Shown: one piece after another, positions 8,668-17,116 of the stretch | Numbering within the stretch: position 1 is the first letter of the stretch | How the letters are laid out: every line of letters begins with the position of its first letter | Origin: Bacteroidales bacterium | GTDB taxonomy: Bacteria; Bacteroidota; Bacteroidia; Bacteroidales; F082 | Assembly: GCA_017477425.1 (NCBI GenBank) | Contig: JAFUVT010000003.1 | Span: 1-64,000 of the forward strand | Direction of reading: 5' to 3' | DNA length: 64,000 bases | Position numbers and translations under genes: made by a program | Notes under the pieces: model-generated | What the model was told of the DNA's origin: nothing | Database searches by the model: none | The model's input: only the letters and a program-made list of their open reading frames with translations

Positions 8668-8705
8668 GATCTCCTATATTAAGTTTATATTCAGTGAATT
8701 ACTGT

Positions 8706-10646
8706 TCATCTCTTGTTCTGTTCCTCCTCGACTTGCTTGCGAATCATCTCGGCGAAGGCATCCGTCGGCATCGTGCCGAGGTCCACTTGGCCATGCTTGC
8801 GCACTGACACCTGATTTTCAGTAGCTTCCTTCTCGCCCACGATGAGCATGTAAGGATATTTCTTCATTTCAGCGTCGCGGATCTTGCGTCCAATTTTTTC
8901 GTTTCGCTCGTCAATGAGGGCGCGAATATCGGACTTTTTCAGATACGATTGCAAATTTTTCGCAAAATCAAGGTATTTTTCGCTCACGGGGAGGATAATC
9001 ACCTGGTCGGGAGCCAGCCACAGCGGGAACTCGCCGGCGCAATGCTCCAGCAACACGGCCACGAAACGCTCCATCGAGCCGAAGGGGGCGCGATGCACCA
9101 TCACGGGACGGTGTTTCTCGTTGTCGGCGCCGATGTAAGTCAGGTCGAAACGCTCAGGCAGGTTGTAGTCCACCTGAATCGTGCCCAACTGCCACTTGCG
9201 GCCGAGGGCATCCTTCACCATGAAGTCGAGCTTCGGGCCATAGAAGGCAGCCTCGCCATATTCCACATGGGCGGGTAAGCCCTTCTCCTCGCAAGCCTCC
9301 TGAATGGCGGCTTCGGCCTTGGCCCAGTTTTCGTCCGTGCCCACATACTTCTCGTGGTCGTTGGGGTCGCGGAGCGATATTTGTGCTTCAAAGTTCTTGA
9401 AATCAAGCGCCTTGAATATGATTTCGATGATTTCCATCACGCGGATGAACTCTTCCTTCACTTGGTCGGGACGGCAGAAGATGTGGGCATCGTCTTGGGT
9501 GAACGAGCGCACACGGGTCAAGCCGTGCAACTCGCCGCTTTGCTCGTAACGATACACCGTGCCGAACTCAGCGCAACGGAACGGCAGGTCCTTGTAGCTG
9601 CGCGGTTTCCACTTGAAGATCATGCAGTGGTGGGGGCAGTTCATCGGCTTCAGCAGGTACTCCTCGCCTTCCTCGGGCGTGGTAATCGGGCGAAAGCTGT
9701 CGGCACCGTAGTGGTCCCAGTGACCCGAAGTCACATACAGTTGCTTGCCACCGATGTGCGGCGTGATGACTTGCTCGTAGCCATATTCCTTCTGGATCTT
9801 GGTCAGATAGTCTTGCAGGCGCAGACGGAGTTCGGTGCCTTTGGGCAGCCAAATCGGGAGGCCCTTGCCCACCGTGTCGCTGAACATGAAGAGCTCCAAC
9901 TCGCGGCCCAGCTTGCGGTGGTCGCGCTTCTTGGCTTCTTCGAGCAGCACGAGGTACTCATCCAGTTCCTTCTGCTTCGGGAAGGTGATGCCATAGACGC
10001 GGGTGAGTTGCTTGCGCTTCTCGTCGCCACGCCAGTAGGCGCCGGCCAACGAAGTCAGCTTCACGGCCTTGATGACGCCCGTGTTCGGGATGTGCGGTCC
10101 GCGGCAGAGGTCGGTGAAAGCACCACATTTATAATAGGTGATGGTTCCGTCTTCCAGTTCGCTGATCAGCTCCACCTTGTATTCGTCGCCTTTCTCTTGG
10201 AAGTACTTCAAGGCATCGGCTTTGCTCACGTCGACGCGCTCGAAGCTTTGCTTCTCGCGGGCCAGTTCGAGCATCTTCTTCTCGATGGCCACGAGGTCGG
10301 CCTCGGTTAGGGTGATGTCGCCCGTGTCGATGTCGTAGTAGAAACCAGCGTCGACGCTGGGTCCGATGCCGAACTTCACACCTTTATACAAAGACTCAAT
10401 GGCCTCGGCCATGAGGTGTGCCGACGAGTGCCAGAAGGTGGCTTTGCCTTCGGGGTCGTCCCAAGTGAAGAGTTGGATGGTGGCGTCCTCATTGACGGGG
10501 CGCATGGCATCCCACATCTTGCCGTTCACTTTGGCTGACAACACGTTACGCGCCAATCCCTCGCTCAAGCTCTTGGCGATTTCCATCGGCGTGACACCCG
10601 CTTCATACTGTCTGACGCTCTGGTCAGGGAAGGTTATGTTAATCAT
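8706..10646 (-). CDS. thrS: Threonyl-tRNA synthetase
   Basis: A 646-aa class II synthetase charging tRNA-Thr. Domain order is complete: TGS (residues 1-60), the editing domain with [10 protein letters not shown] (about 72) and the [15 protein letters not shown] zinc-editing motif, the catalytic core with motif 2 [25 protein letters not shown] and [11 protein letters not shown], and the C-terminal anticodon-binding domain from about residue 540 ([12 protein letters not shown]). It is first in the operon with infC, rpmI and rplT, 38 nt ahead of infC. The leader is too short for elaborate control, and no T-box-like structure is visible. Confidence 0.97.
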   Translation of the reverse strand: MINITFPDQSVRQYEAGVTPMEIAKSLSEGLARNVLSAKVNGKMWDAMRPVNEDATIQLFTWDDPEGKATFWHSSAHLMAEAIESLYKGVKFGIGPSVDAGFYYDIDTGDITLTEADLVAIEKKMLELAREKQSFERVDVSKADALKYFQEKGDEYKVELISELEDGTITYYKCGAFTDLCRGPHIPNTGVIKAVKLTSLAGAYWRGDEKRKQLTRVYGITFPKQKELDEYLVLLEEAKKRDHRKLGRELELFMFSDTVGKGLPIWLPKGTELRLRLQDYLTKIQKEYGYEQVITPHIGGKQLYVTSGHWDHYGADSFRPITTPEEGEEYLLKPMNCPHHCMIFKWKPRSYKDLPFRCAEFGTVYRYEQSGELHGLTRVRSFTQDDAHIFCRPDQVKEEFIRVMEIIEIIFKALDFKNFEAQISLRDPNDHEKYVGTDENWAKAEAAIQEACEEKGLPAHVEYGEAAFYGPKLDFMVKDALGRKWQLGTIQVDYNLPERFDLTYIGADNEKHRPVMVHRAPFGSMERFVAVLLEHCAGEFPLWLAPDQVIILPVSEKYLDFAKNLQSYLKKSDIRALIDERNEKIGRKIRDAEMKKYPYMLIVGEKEATENQVSVRKHGQVDLGTMPTDAFAEMIRKQVEEEQNKR

Positions 10647-10672
10647 AAGAATGGTCTTTTTGAAAACGGCTG

Positions 10673-10680
10673 CAAAAGTA
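10673..10680 (-). promoter_or_regulatory. -7 promoter element of thrS operon
   Basis: TACTTTTG on the minus strand, 26 bp before the thrS ATG. Confidence 0.7.
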
Positions 10681-10787
10681 CGAATTTTTCTGATTCAAAA
10701 TGCACCATTCAGTTTGATTTTGAAGATTTTTCGGAAAAAGGGTGAAGTTGGCTTATGGTGGAGCCTAAGATAACGTTGAGAATATTT

Positions 10788-10886
10788 TATGCCATTACTG
10801 GCAGTTTTTTGTAATGCAAAAGTGATAATTATTATCAATCAGCCAATTGTTTTCGACTAAAAAGTGCCAATAGTGGCGGTTTTTAG
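10788..10886. other. Two small hairpins with T-runs in the gap upstream of thrS
   Basis: The 10,681-10,899 stretch has no gene. It holds TGCCA-TTAC-TGGCA followed by GTTTTTT (10,790-10,809) and a similar GCCA-ATAG-TGGC followed by GGTTTTT (10,866-10,885). Both look like small plus-strand terminators, but no plus-strand gene precedes them. Confidence 0.35.
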
Positions 10887-10899
10887 TTCTAAATTGGAC

Positions 10900-10986
10900 T
10901 TAAGTGGAGTGTCGCATATTACCCTCCGCAATATTGCCCAGCACCCAAGTGTCCAACCAATAATAGCCGAATCTGTTGATCTGCAT
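10900..10986 (-). pseudogene. Four-helix-bundle gene remnant, copy A (internally deleted)
   Basis: A 28-codon ORF reading MQINRFGYYWLDTWVLGN then IAEGNMRHST and TAA. The two halves resemble the start and the NIAEG motif of four-helix-bundle proteins (23S rRNA intervening-sequence type) that are about 115-130 aa, so about 40-50 residues between them appear deleted. It has its own -7 element (TATCTTTG, 11,010-11,017). Family assignment is by motif memory only. Confidence 0.45.
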
Positions 10987-11022
10987 CTTGTTATCTTCGT
11001 TTGGTTTGGCAAAGATAACACT
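10933..11022. repeat. Direct repeat copy A bracketing the NYN gene
   Basis: About 90 bp, roughly 93% identical to 11,984-12,074 in the same orientation. It contains a promoter element and the first 18 codons of the four-helix-bundle remnant. Confidence 0.85.
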
Positions 11023-11044
11023 TTTCTAAGTCAATCCGATTGGT

Positions 11045-11674
11045 CTATTGCCAATTGGCGGGTCTGTGAGCCACATAGCCATTTGAGAGAGTGACTTCAT
11101 CGGGGAGCATTGACTGGACAAACCTTGCACGATAATGTTCCAACCATATTACATGGTCACACTTGCTGGCAAGCGCATACGTCCTTTGTGTTGGTGGCAC
11201 AAAAACATGAACGGGATGGTCTGGAGCGAAGTCCTTGATAATCTCAACGGAAGGAATCATATCGCTGTCAGCGGAGACAACTATGGTGATGTCGCATCGC
11301 TTTTCAAACACATCCACCAACATGCCAGTAGCCACTCTTACATCAGATTCTTTCTCTTCGTAGGTCTTGTTTTTAAAACCGCAGTTCTGGCATTTGAACT
11401 TCTTTTTCTTATACCTGCCCAAATGGAGTTTGAATTTTGGATTGAGAAGATTGACGCTGAAAAAAACGTCCTGATTATCAGCGGCCTGTTGGTCGTCAAT
11501 AGGACGTGCTGAATAATAATTCACTTCTACCAATTCTTGATCAGGCAACATCATGCGCTCAAAGAACCTCACGACATCAAGCCAGTAGAGACGTTTCCAT
11601 TTAGATCCGCCGTTCTTTAGACCATAATAGAAGTTGTATCCATCAACATATACTATAACTTTCTTCTTCTCCAT
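11045..11674 (-). CDS. NYN (PIN-like) domain protein, LabA/DUF88 type
   Basis: A 209-aa putative metal-dependent ribonuclease. The NYN signature is clear: VYVDGYNFYYGLK (D11), EKESDVRVATGMLVD (D111, D121) and VVSADSDMIPSVE (D136, D138) give the acidic active-site cluster, and residues about 152-175 form the last strand/helix. Inserted before the second aspartate is a basic stretch with C95-x2-C98, half of a zinc-ribbon-like knuckle. It sits alone between two direct repeats at the edge of the defence island, with a hairpin-rich 118-nt leader. NYN proteins are known as RNases in RNA decay and in defence or toxin settings; which applies here cannot be told. Confidence 0.85.
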   Translation of the reverse strand: MEKKKVIVYVDGYNFYYGLKNGGSKWKRLYWLDVVRFFERMMLPDQELVEVNYYSARPIDDQQAADNQDVFFSVNLLNPKFKLHLGRYKKKKFKCQNCGFKNKTYEEKESDVRVATGMLVDVFEKRCDITIVVSADSDMIPSVEIIKDFAPDHPVHVFVPPTQRTYALASKCDHVIWLEHYRARFVQSMLPDEVTLSNGYVAHRPANWQ

Positions 11675-11696
11675 ATTTCTATCGAGGTTAAAAATA

Positions 11697-11716
11697 AAGC
11701 CCCCTTTCGGAGGCTT
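11697..11716 (-). terminator. Terminator-like hairpin in the NYN gene leader
   Basis: On the minus strand AAGCCTCC-GAAA-GGGGGCTT (one G-U pair, GAAA tetraloop) followed by TTTATTTTT. It ends 22 nt before the NYN start codon and lies downstream of that gene's apparent promoter, so it could act as an attenuator. Confidence 0.55.
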
Positions 11717-11767
11717 AAGCTTCGGTATATCTCATCCGAGCGGGATTATTGGCTGTTTTTAGCAGCT

Positions 11768-11788
11768 ACCTCAAACGTTATTTGAGGT
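11768..11788 (-). promoter_or_regulatory. 8-bp perfect hairpin near the 5' end of the NYN leader
   Basis: ACCTCAAA-CGTTA(TAACG)-TTTGAGGT, a perfect palindrome starting about 10 bp downstream of the -7 element. It could be an operator or a 5' stem-loop. Confidence 0.5.
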
Positions 11789-11797
11789 TTCCAACCG

Positions 11798-11805
11798 CAA
11801 AAATA
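11798..11805 (-). promoter_or_regulatory. -7 promoter element of the NYN gene
   Basis: TATTTTTG on the minus strand; predicted leader about 118 nt. Confidence 0.6.
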
Positions 11806-11866
11806 CGAACTTTTTTGTTCACCGCAACATATTTCGCTTTCTTTTTGAATTTTTTCGGCAATTCCT

Positions 11867-12037
11867 CTATCGCCCTCTGCCGTTATGCAGAACAAGCGAA
11901 TGCTTGCGACAACTGATAGGAAAAGCCATCTTGCGCCCTGCCCCAACCTCATTGACGATGCCAAATAATGGTGAAAATATCACATTGCCCAACCCCCAAG
12001 TGTCCAACCAATAATAGCCGAATCTGTTAATCTGCAT
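11867..12037 (-). pseudogene. Four-helix-bundle gene remnant, copy B
   Basis: Starts MQINRFGYYWLDTWGLGN like copy A, then continues for 38 residues with no resemblance to the family (no NIAEG motif) and stops. It has its own -7 element (TATCTTTG, 12,062-12,069). It looks like the 5' end of a gene cut and joined to unrelated sequence. Confidence 0.4.
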
Positions 12038-12074
12038 CTCTTGTCTCTTCGTTTGGTTTGGCAAAGATAGCACT
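11984..12074. repeat. Direct repeat copy B bracketing the NYN gene
   Basis: About 91 bp, direct partner of 10,933-11,022, about 1.05 kb apart. The remaining sequence to 12,213 shows no gene that I can support. Confidence 0.85.
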
Positions 12075-12213
12075 ATTTCATTTGTTTATCCAAGGAATGG
12101 TGCAAAGAACTAGCCAAGAAAGTGACACTAAAGGCTGTCCCTCAGCAGCCTCTTTACAGGGCAAAAAACAACACTGCTGAAATGGTTTAGTTGATGCACC
12201 CAAGCTTTGCTTT

Positions 12214-13167
12214 TTAATAAGTGTTTTTTTCTGCAAAAAAAACACTCGCAGCAGATAATTGCTCCAGTGAAAAGTCGATATTCTTTGACATGTTATCAAA
12301 AATCGTCGCATAGCCACTAGACAAAGCCTTTCTTTGTTGTAAAATAGTCTTCATTCTAATTAGAATTGGTGCTATGTTGGGTTCCTCGCCACACAACTGA
12401 ATAATATCATTTACAAGTTTTTCATGTATGCGAATGGAGTCTTTGTTTACTATTAGTCCAGCTGCCCACAATCTAACAATACGCATTATTGATTCATCAT
12501 CTTGTCGCATATTCCACCCCTTGAAGGCGTTAATCTCAACATTCCATTGTTCACAACAAGAAATAACTTGTTTATTATAAGTGTCATAGAATTTCGTTAT
12601 TTCGTTACTTGTTTTGGAAAGGAATTCAAAGCAACTAATAATGTTGTATATATGACTAGAACTTTTTTTCTTATCGCCTTTAAAATCGGTCAAAAAAGCA
12701 TCCATCGTCTGTTCAATGGTCACATTTCCAATTTTATCAGGTATTGTTATTGGCATATCATATCGCTCCGGTTGCATATCATCGGATTGCGCTATGGAAT
12801 TTGATAAATCGGATAATGATTTCGACAGGCGTTTTTCTATGGGGACAATTAACTTTATCCAATCAATGACTGTTTTACGATACTTCTCTCGGTTATCTTT
12901 TTCTTTTCTCTTGGCATAATACTTTGCAACCCATTTCTCCAAAAACACAACAAACAATGGCACACCCACTGCAATAAACAATTGTGTCCATCCACTTGGC
13001 TGCCCTTCATTTAGCCAGAAACTGTTTTCTGTGGTATAAGGTATGGATGTCGTGCAAACAGATGTGTCTCTAATAATATAATTAGATGTATCCTCAATCA
13101 ATTGTATTGAATCATGCATTACTGTTAACGTGCAATTTGTATCTATAGAATCAATAACCATTTTCAT
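12214..13167 (-). CDS. Single-pass membrane protein of unknown function, partner of AbiH-like gene
   Basis: A 317-aa protein I do not recognise. An N-terminal segment of about 58 residues, rich in Ser/Thr/Ile and without a signal peptide, precedes one transmembrane helix (about 61-80, TQLFIAVGVPLFVVFLEKWV) and a lysine/arginine-rich stop (AKYYAKRKEK). The remaining 225 residues are predicted soluble, mostly helical and cysteine-containing (ISCCEQW). It begins 1 nt after the AbiH-like stop, so the two are co-translated. The region is much more AT-rich than the housekeeping genes, a sign of transfer. A membrane-bound effector or sensor role with AbiH is my inference. Confidence 0.8.
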   Translation of the reverse strand: MKMVIDSIDTNCTLTVMHDSIQLIEDTSNYIIRDTSVCTTSIPYTTENSFWLNEGQPSGWTQLFIAVGVPLFVVFLEKWVAKYYAKRKEKDNREKYRKTVIDWIKLIVPIEKRLSKSLSDLSNSIAQSDDMQPERYDMPITIPDKIGNVTIEQTMDAFLTDFKGDKKKSSSHIYNIISCFEFLSKTSNEITKFYDTYNKQVISCCEQWNVEINAFKGWNMRQDDESIMRIVRLWAAGLIVNKDSIRIHEKLVNDIIQLCGEEPNIAPILIRMKTILQQRKALSSGYATIFDNMSKNIDFSLEQLSAASVFFAEKNTY

Positions 13168-13168
13168 T

Positions 13169-14116
13169 TTAGACTATTTTATCAATCGTTTTTAGTTTCA
13201 AATGTTCAATAATCCCATGCAAATCTTCTCGATATCCATTGTTAACCGAACTATCAATAAAAACAATCTTTCTATCAATATCAAGACCAGATTCTAGTTC
13301 TTTTATTCTTCTCAACATTGATACTTTCTCTTTGAGTCCATAATGATAAAGTAAAACTATTTGATTTTCAATGTTTTCAAATAAAAACTTGAAATATACA
13401 GTATCACTTCGTCCTATAGAACAACCATAAATTATGACATAATCTGAATTGCAAAACATAGGACGGAGTTGCGTTTGAACCATTTTTGCTGAAGCAACTA
13501 ATTTGTTATCTGGTTGCGCCCAAACGCCAAATCCATATCTGCCCATTGTGTCCTTATATAAGAATTCGTGTTCTTTACAAACCTTCATACACCTATCAAT
13601 GCCCAGTTTAACTTTCACCTCATCTTCCATTACTTGTGGCATTAATTCACCGTGAATTCTAGCTAGTTTGATATAATCTGGAAGCAGTTTTTCCAACACT
13701 ACATATGGTGTATAATTAAAACAGCATACAGCATCGATATTAAAACTACTGTGCCAAGACCTAATCAATGAGGGAATAAAGCCATTTCCATCTGAGCTGT
13801 ACTGGTTTGCAATATACTTTTGAAGAACCAAAACCAAATCTCGGTAATTGTTTCTGAATATATCTGTTTCTTTCTGAAATAGAGAATTGTCTAATATGTT
13901 TTTACGGATATTAACAGAGTATAAATAGAGCAATTCCTCCAAATCACTCCATTTGTCTTTATCCTCGGTATACTTTTCATGAATCCATTTTGCCAACCTT
14001 GATTTCTTAGTATGATTAACGAAAATATCACTTTCAATAAATTGCGTGTATTTCGTGCGAAAACCACAAGCTACATCGAAACCATTCCCTATGTAAACAG
14101 TACATTTATTGTCCAT
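13169..14116 (-). CDS. AbiH-family abortive-infection protein
   Basis: A 315-aa protein matching the AbiH pattern: an N-terminal nucleotide-binding-like motif YIGNGFDVACGFRTKYTQF (GNGFD at 10-14), FNYT at 133-136, IHG at 154-156 and a C-terminal VIIYGCSIGRSD (231-238). These correspond to the GNGFD, FNYTxTLE, HG and GHSLGxxD motifs of the family, which resembles SIR2-like folds. AbiH was described as a phage abortive-infection gene, but its biochemical activity is unclear to me. It has its own promoter just behind the methyltransferase gene and is followed 1 nt later by a membrane-protein gene. AT-rich, hence probably acquired. Confidence 0.85.
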   Translation of the reverse strand: MDNKCTVYIGNGFDVACGFRTKYTQFIESDIFVNHTKKSRLAKWIHEKYTEDKDKWSDLEELLYLYSVNIRKNILDNSLFQKETDIFRNNYRDLVLVLQKYIANQYSSDGNGFIPSLIRSWHSSFNIDAVCCFNYTPYVVLEKLLPDYIKLARIHGELMPQVMEDEVKVKLGIDRCMKVCKEHEFLYKDTMGRYGFGVWAQPDNKLVASAKMVQTQLRPMFCNSDYVIIYGCSIGRSDTVYFKFLFENIENQIVLLYHYGLKEKVSMLRRIKELESGLDIDRKIVFIDSSVNNGYREDLHGIIEHLKLKTIDKIV

Positions 14117-14129
14117 TTTCTTTTTTTTG

Positions 14130-14137
14130 CAAAAATA
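14130..14137 (-). promoter_or_regulatory. -7 promoter element of the AbiH operon
   Basis: TATTTTTG on the minus strand, 13 bp before the AbiH ATG and 48 bp after the methyltransferase stop, so the AbiH pair can be expressed separately. Confidence 0.65.
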
Positions 14138-14185
14138 AGGGTTTTTATATGATATGCAAAGCTTTTCGACATAAAATAAAACACA

Positions 14186-17116
14186 TCATACACCCTCAAT
14201 CACCGCAACTTCCTCTTTACTAAGCCCATAAAGTTCAAAGACCAATTCATCAATTAGGTGTTCCAAGTCTGACGTGTCGGCAGTTGGCATTGCTTGCTTC
14301 CGCGAAAGAATTTGTTTTACGATTTCAACGATTTCTTGTTGCTGAACCGTTGATGCTTCCGGTATCGGTATCACCTTAACCGATTCCGTATCAAATGGCA
14401 GTGCTCCACCGTTAAGGTGTTTAGACTCGTTTGTTATTCTGTAATAGTAATCCACAAGTTTACTGTTGAGCAATGCTAACACAAACAAGATGTCGTACTT
14501 TTTGAAGTTGTGTAACACGTTGACCTTTCCGGCCGTTTCTCCCTTTTTGGCCAAAGCAACCCTGCAATGGCTGGTCATTCTTGTCATAAACAAACACGGA
14601 GTCCTAAATGCACTCATTGCATTATAACTAAATAAAGTAGTATCAATGTACTTCTTGCTATCAGTCACATACCGTAATATTTGCTTTGATTCCACAAAAA
14701 TACGATAATTATCATTCTCTTTTACGGATGACACGTAATCTCTAAATCCTGTTTTCGACAGACCACAAAAGATTGAGCAGACATCCGATAGTTTGTATTT
14801 TGCATTCTCAATCTTTTCAACAAGGCTGTTGGTTGATAATGTTATTGTATAATACGGTTTATTTATGAATGTAGATTTAGCAACTTTAGCGGTGTTGTCA
14901 TCCAAATTGCTTAAGCTTTTTGGTCTTGATAGTCTAATATCTCCTTGGGGCGAGTTTTTCTGAATGATATTTATACAGGTATACGTACTGGCCTCGTCAA
15001 ATACTTTGATATTTGACACATCCACTATGCGCTCTATTCTATGCTTTTGAATTAAAAACGTTCTTATCCCACGTCCAGACTCGGCTGAAAGATACTGATA
15101 TGGGTTAATAAATGATAATCTGGCATTCGGTTTCAATAATCCGATGCCTTTTTCTATGAAATAAACATACAAACTTCCTTTCTTTTCTATCTGATACGAC
15201 AAATATTTAAACAACCCCATCTTGGTCGTTTCATCGATTTTTCTATAATCAATATACGGCGGATTCCCAATCACAATATCAAACCCACCGCCATCGAAGA
15301 TGTCCTTGAACCAGGTGTGCCAAAGGAAGAAGTCTTGGTTGGCAGAGGGGTTGAGGGCGTTGAGTTTGGCGAGGGCGGTGGGGGTGCCGCCGAGACTTTC
15401 GCGGATGAGGGTCTTCACCTCGTCGTTGATGGCGTCGCGCATCAGCTCCTTCTGCTGGTGGTCGGTGACGGAGAAATACTCGCGCAACAGGCGTTGCAGG
15501 TTCTTGCGGCTCAGGTGGCTGTCGAGGCCAATCACCAACTGGGTCGAGGCGGAAGGCCGGCCTACGGTTCTTCCAGCAATGCGGCTGAGGTCGCAGCCTT
15601 CGTGGCTCTCAATCAGGCTGTTGCCTTGCATAAACTTGTAGTCGAAGTTTGGCAAGGCTTCGGGTTGCTCGCTGTCCACCACGATGCTCAGCCAGAAACG
15701 CAAACGGGCGATGTCGATGGCACCGCGCTCGATATCGACACCGTAGATGTTGTTTTCGATGATTTCCTTCTTCAGCGTCACGCGGCTTTGCGTCGGCTCC
15801 AAGGCTTCGCGGCAACGCCACAACTCGTTGAGCAAGCCCATAGGAAATGCGCCCGAGCCGATGGCGGGGTCGCAGATTTTCACCTCGCGGAGGGCTTGGG
15901 AGAGGATGTCGCGGTAAGGCTCCAACTCGGGTTGCATCTCGTGTGATTCCACAAAGGTACGAATGACGCCGTCAATCGCATCGGGAAATTTTGAGGAAAG
16001 GTAAGCGATGAGCGACTCCTTGCACATATAGCGCACAATCTCCTTGGGCGTGTAGAAAGCACCCTTCGCCTTGTTGTCCTCCAGCAGCGACTCGAAAATC
16101 TTGCCCAGCATCTCGGGGTCAACGCCAATCTCGGCATCGTCGGGGTCGTTCTCATCGACGGTGAAGTTGTAAGACGCCAGATATTGGAACAAATCCTTGA
16201 ACAGGTACGCCGGCAGCGTGATTTTCAGGCGGTCGATGGCATCCTCCTCAAACAACCCGCCGTTGAGGTAGGGCAACGATTGCCACTGCCTCAGCAATTC
16301 GGCGCTCCATTGCCGTTCCTTGAACAAAGCTTCGCGCTTTTTCTGTTCCGTGTTGAAAATGCCGAAAAAGAGCGGTTCGAGGACTTCTTCCAGAAAATCA
16401 GCCTGATGCGGACTGAAGAAGAACAAATCGCGGAGGAAACACAAATTGCCGTCGAGCCAGCCTTTCTTTTGCAGGAAATGCAGGAAGACGATGCGCCCCA
16501 TCATTTTCTTCACATAGTCGTGATAGACCGCGCCCGACTTGCCTTGCCGCGCCAACTCCGCCACGATGCGGTCGTAGTGAATGTGGTATTCGTCGAAGAA
16601 CTCGTCGCTGAGGGCATCGACGGAGAAAGCCTCGCGCAGGTCGTTCAAGGCATAACGTCCGCCTTTGGCAGCGATTTTCTCCAATCGCTCCAACGGGGTC
16701 TTGTACTGTCCCTGCCGGTCGCCGAGGATGTAGGAGAACCGCTTGGCGGTGGTGGCGCCTTCCTTCATATCGCAGATGTACGACAAGCGCCAATGGCTGT
16801 CGTCGGCGAAAACGGCAATGGCGGCATCGACGTCATATTTCAGATAAGGCGCTATCAGCTTGCGCAGGCCCACACGCTTGCGCCGCACATCGCTGCCTGG
16901 GGCTACTCGGGTGTAGAAGAAGCCGAGCTCGCGACCGTCGGCATCGGTGTGGCGACCTATGTAATAGCTGTTGTCGCCCTCGGCGGTGGCGTCGAGCCAT
17001 TCGGGGCTTGTGGCAATGTCAGTGCAGCCGAAGAGTCGGTGGACGATTTTGTTGCAATAGGTGGTGTAGTCGAACTGCGACTGGAAGAGTTGTTTCAGGA
17101 TGTCTTTATTATTCAT
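14186..17116 (-). CDS. Eco57I-class N6-adenine methyltransferase (restriction-modification type)
   Basis: A 976-aa DNA methyltransferase. Motif I DPAIGSGAFPMGLLNELW begins at residue 416 (SAM binding), GVDIERGAIDIARLRFWLS follows, and the catalytic NPPY is at 618-621. The C-terminal 350 residues look like a target-recognition domain (FCGLSKTGF..., LNGGALPFD). The N-terminal 350 residues are helical; I see no clear PD-ExK site. Its start overlaps the helicase stop by ATGA, so both are one translational unit. Sequence upstream of about 15,295 (codons 1 to about 607) is GC-rich, while the rest is AT-rich like the neighbouring AbiH genes, indicating a mosaic gene with an exchanged recognition half. 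Confidence 0.9.
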   Translation of the reverse strand: MNNKDILKQLFQSQFDYTTYCNKIVHRLFGCTDIATSPEWLDATAEGDNSYYIGRHTDADGRELGFFYTRVAPGSDVRRKRVGLRKLIAPYLKYDVDAAIAVFADDSHWRLSYICDMKEGATTAKRFSYILGDRQGQYKTPLERLEKIAAKGGRYALNDLREAFSVDALSDEFFDEYHIHYDRIVAELARQGKSGAVYHDYVKKMMGRIVFLHFLQKKGWLDGNLCFLRDLFFFSPHQADFLEEVLEPLFFGIFNTEQKKREALFKERQWSAELLRQWQSLPYLNGGLFEEDAIDRLKITLPAYLFKDLFQYLASYNFTVDENDPDDAEIGVDPEMLGKIFESLLEDNKAKGAFYTPKEIVRYMCKESLIAYLSSKFPDAIDGVIRTFVESHEMQPELEPYRDILSQALREVKICDPAIGSGAFPMGLLNELWRCREALEPTQSRVTLKKEIIENNIYGVDIERGAIDIARLRFWLSIVVDSEQPEALPNFDYKFMQGNSLIESHEGCDLSRIAGRTVGRPSASTQLVIGLDSHLSRKNLQRLLREYFSVTDHQQKELMRDAINDEVKTLIRESLGGTPTALAKLNALNPSANQDFFLWHTWFKDIFDGGGFDIVIGNPPYIDYRKIDETTKMGLFKYLSYQIEKKGSLYVYFIEKGIGLLKPNARLSFINPYQYLSAESGRGIRTFLIQKHRIERIVDVSNIKVFDEASTYTCINIIQKNSPQGDIRLSRPKSLSNLDDNTAKVAKSTFINKPYYTITLSTNSLVEKIENAKYKLSDVCSIFCGLSKTGFRDYVSSVKENDNYRIFVESKQILRYVTDSKKYIDTTLFSYNAMSAFRTPCLFMTRMTSHCRVALAKKGETAGKVNVLHNFKKYDILFVLALLNSKLVDYYYRITNESKHLNGGALPFDTESVKVIPIPEASTVQQQEIVEIVKQILSRKQAMPTADTSDLEHLIDELVFELYGLSKEEVAVIEGV

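Noticed and set aside
10788-10886. CRISPR-like or regularly spaced repeats from the two similar small hairpins
   Set aside because: Only two imperfect units, unevenly conserved; no array anywhere in the window.
10900-12074. Diversity-generating retroelement, because of a four-helix-bundle (Avd-like) fragment and repeats
   Set aside because: No reverse transcriptase gene, and the two repeats do not differ at adenines as template/variable repeats would; the differences are few and mixed.
12078-12317. 79-codon minus-strand ORF overlapping the 3' end of the membrane-protein gene
   Set aside because: Out of frame with a well-supported gene and without promoter or family features.
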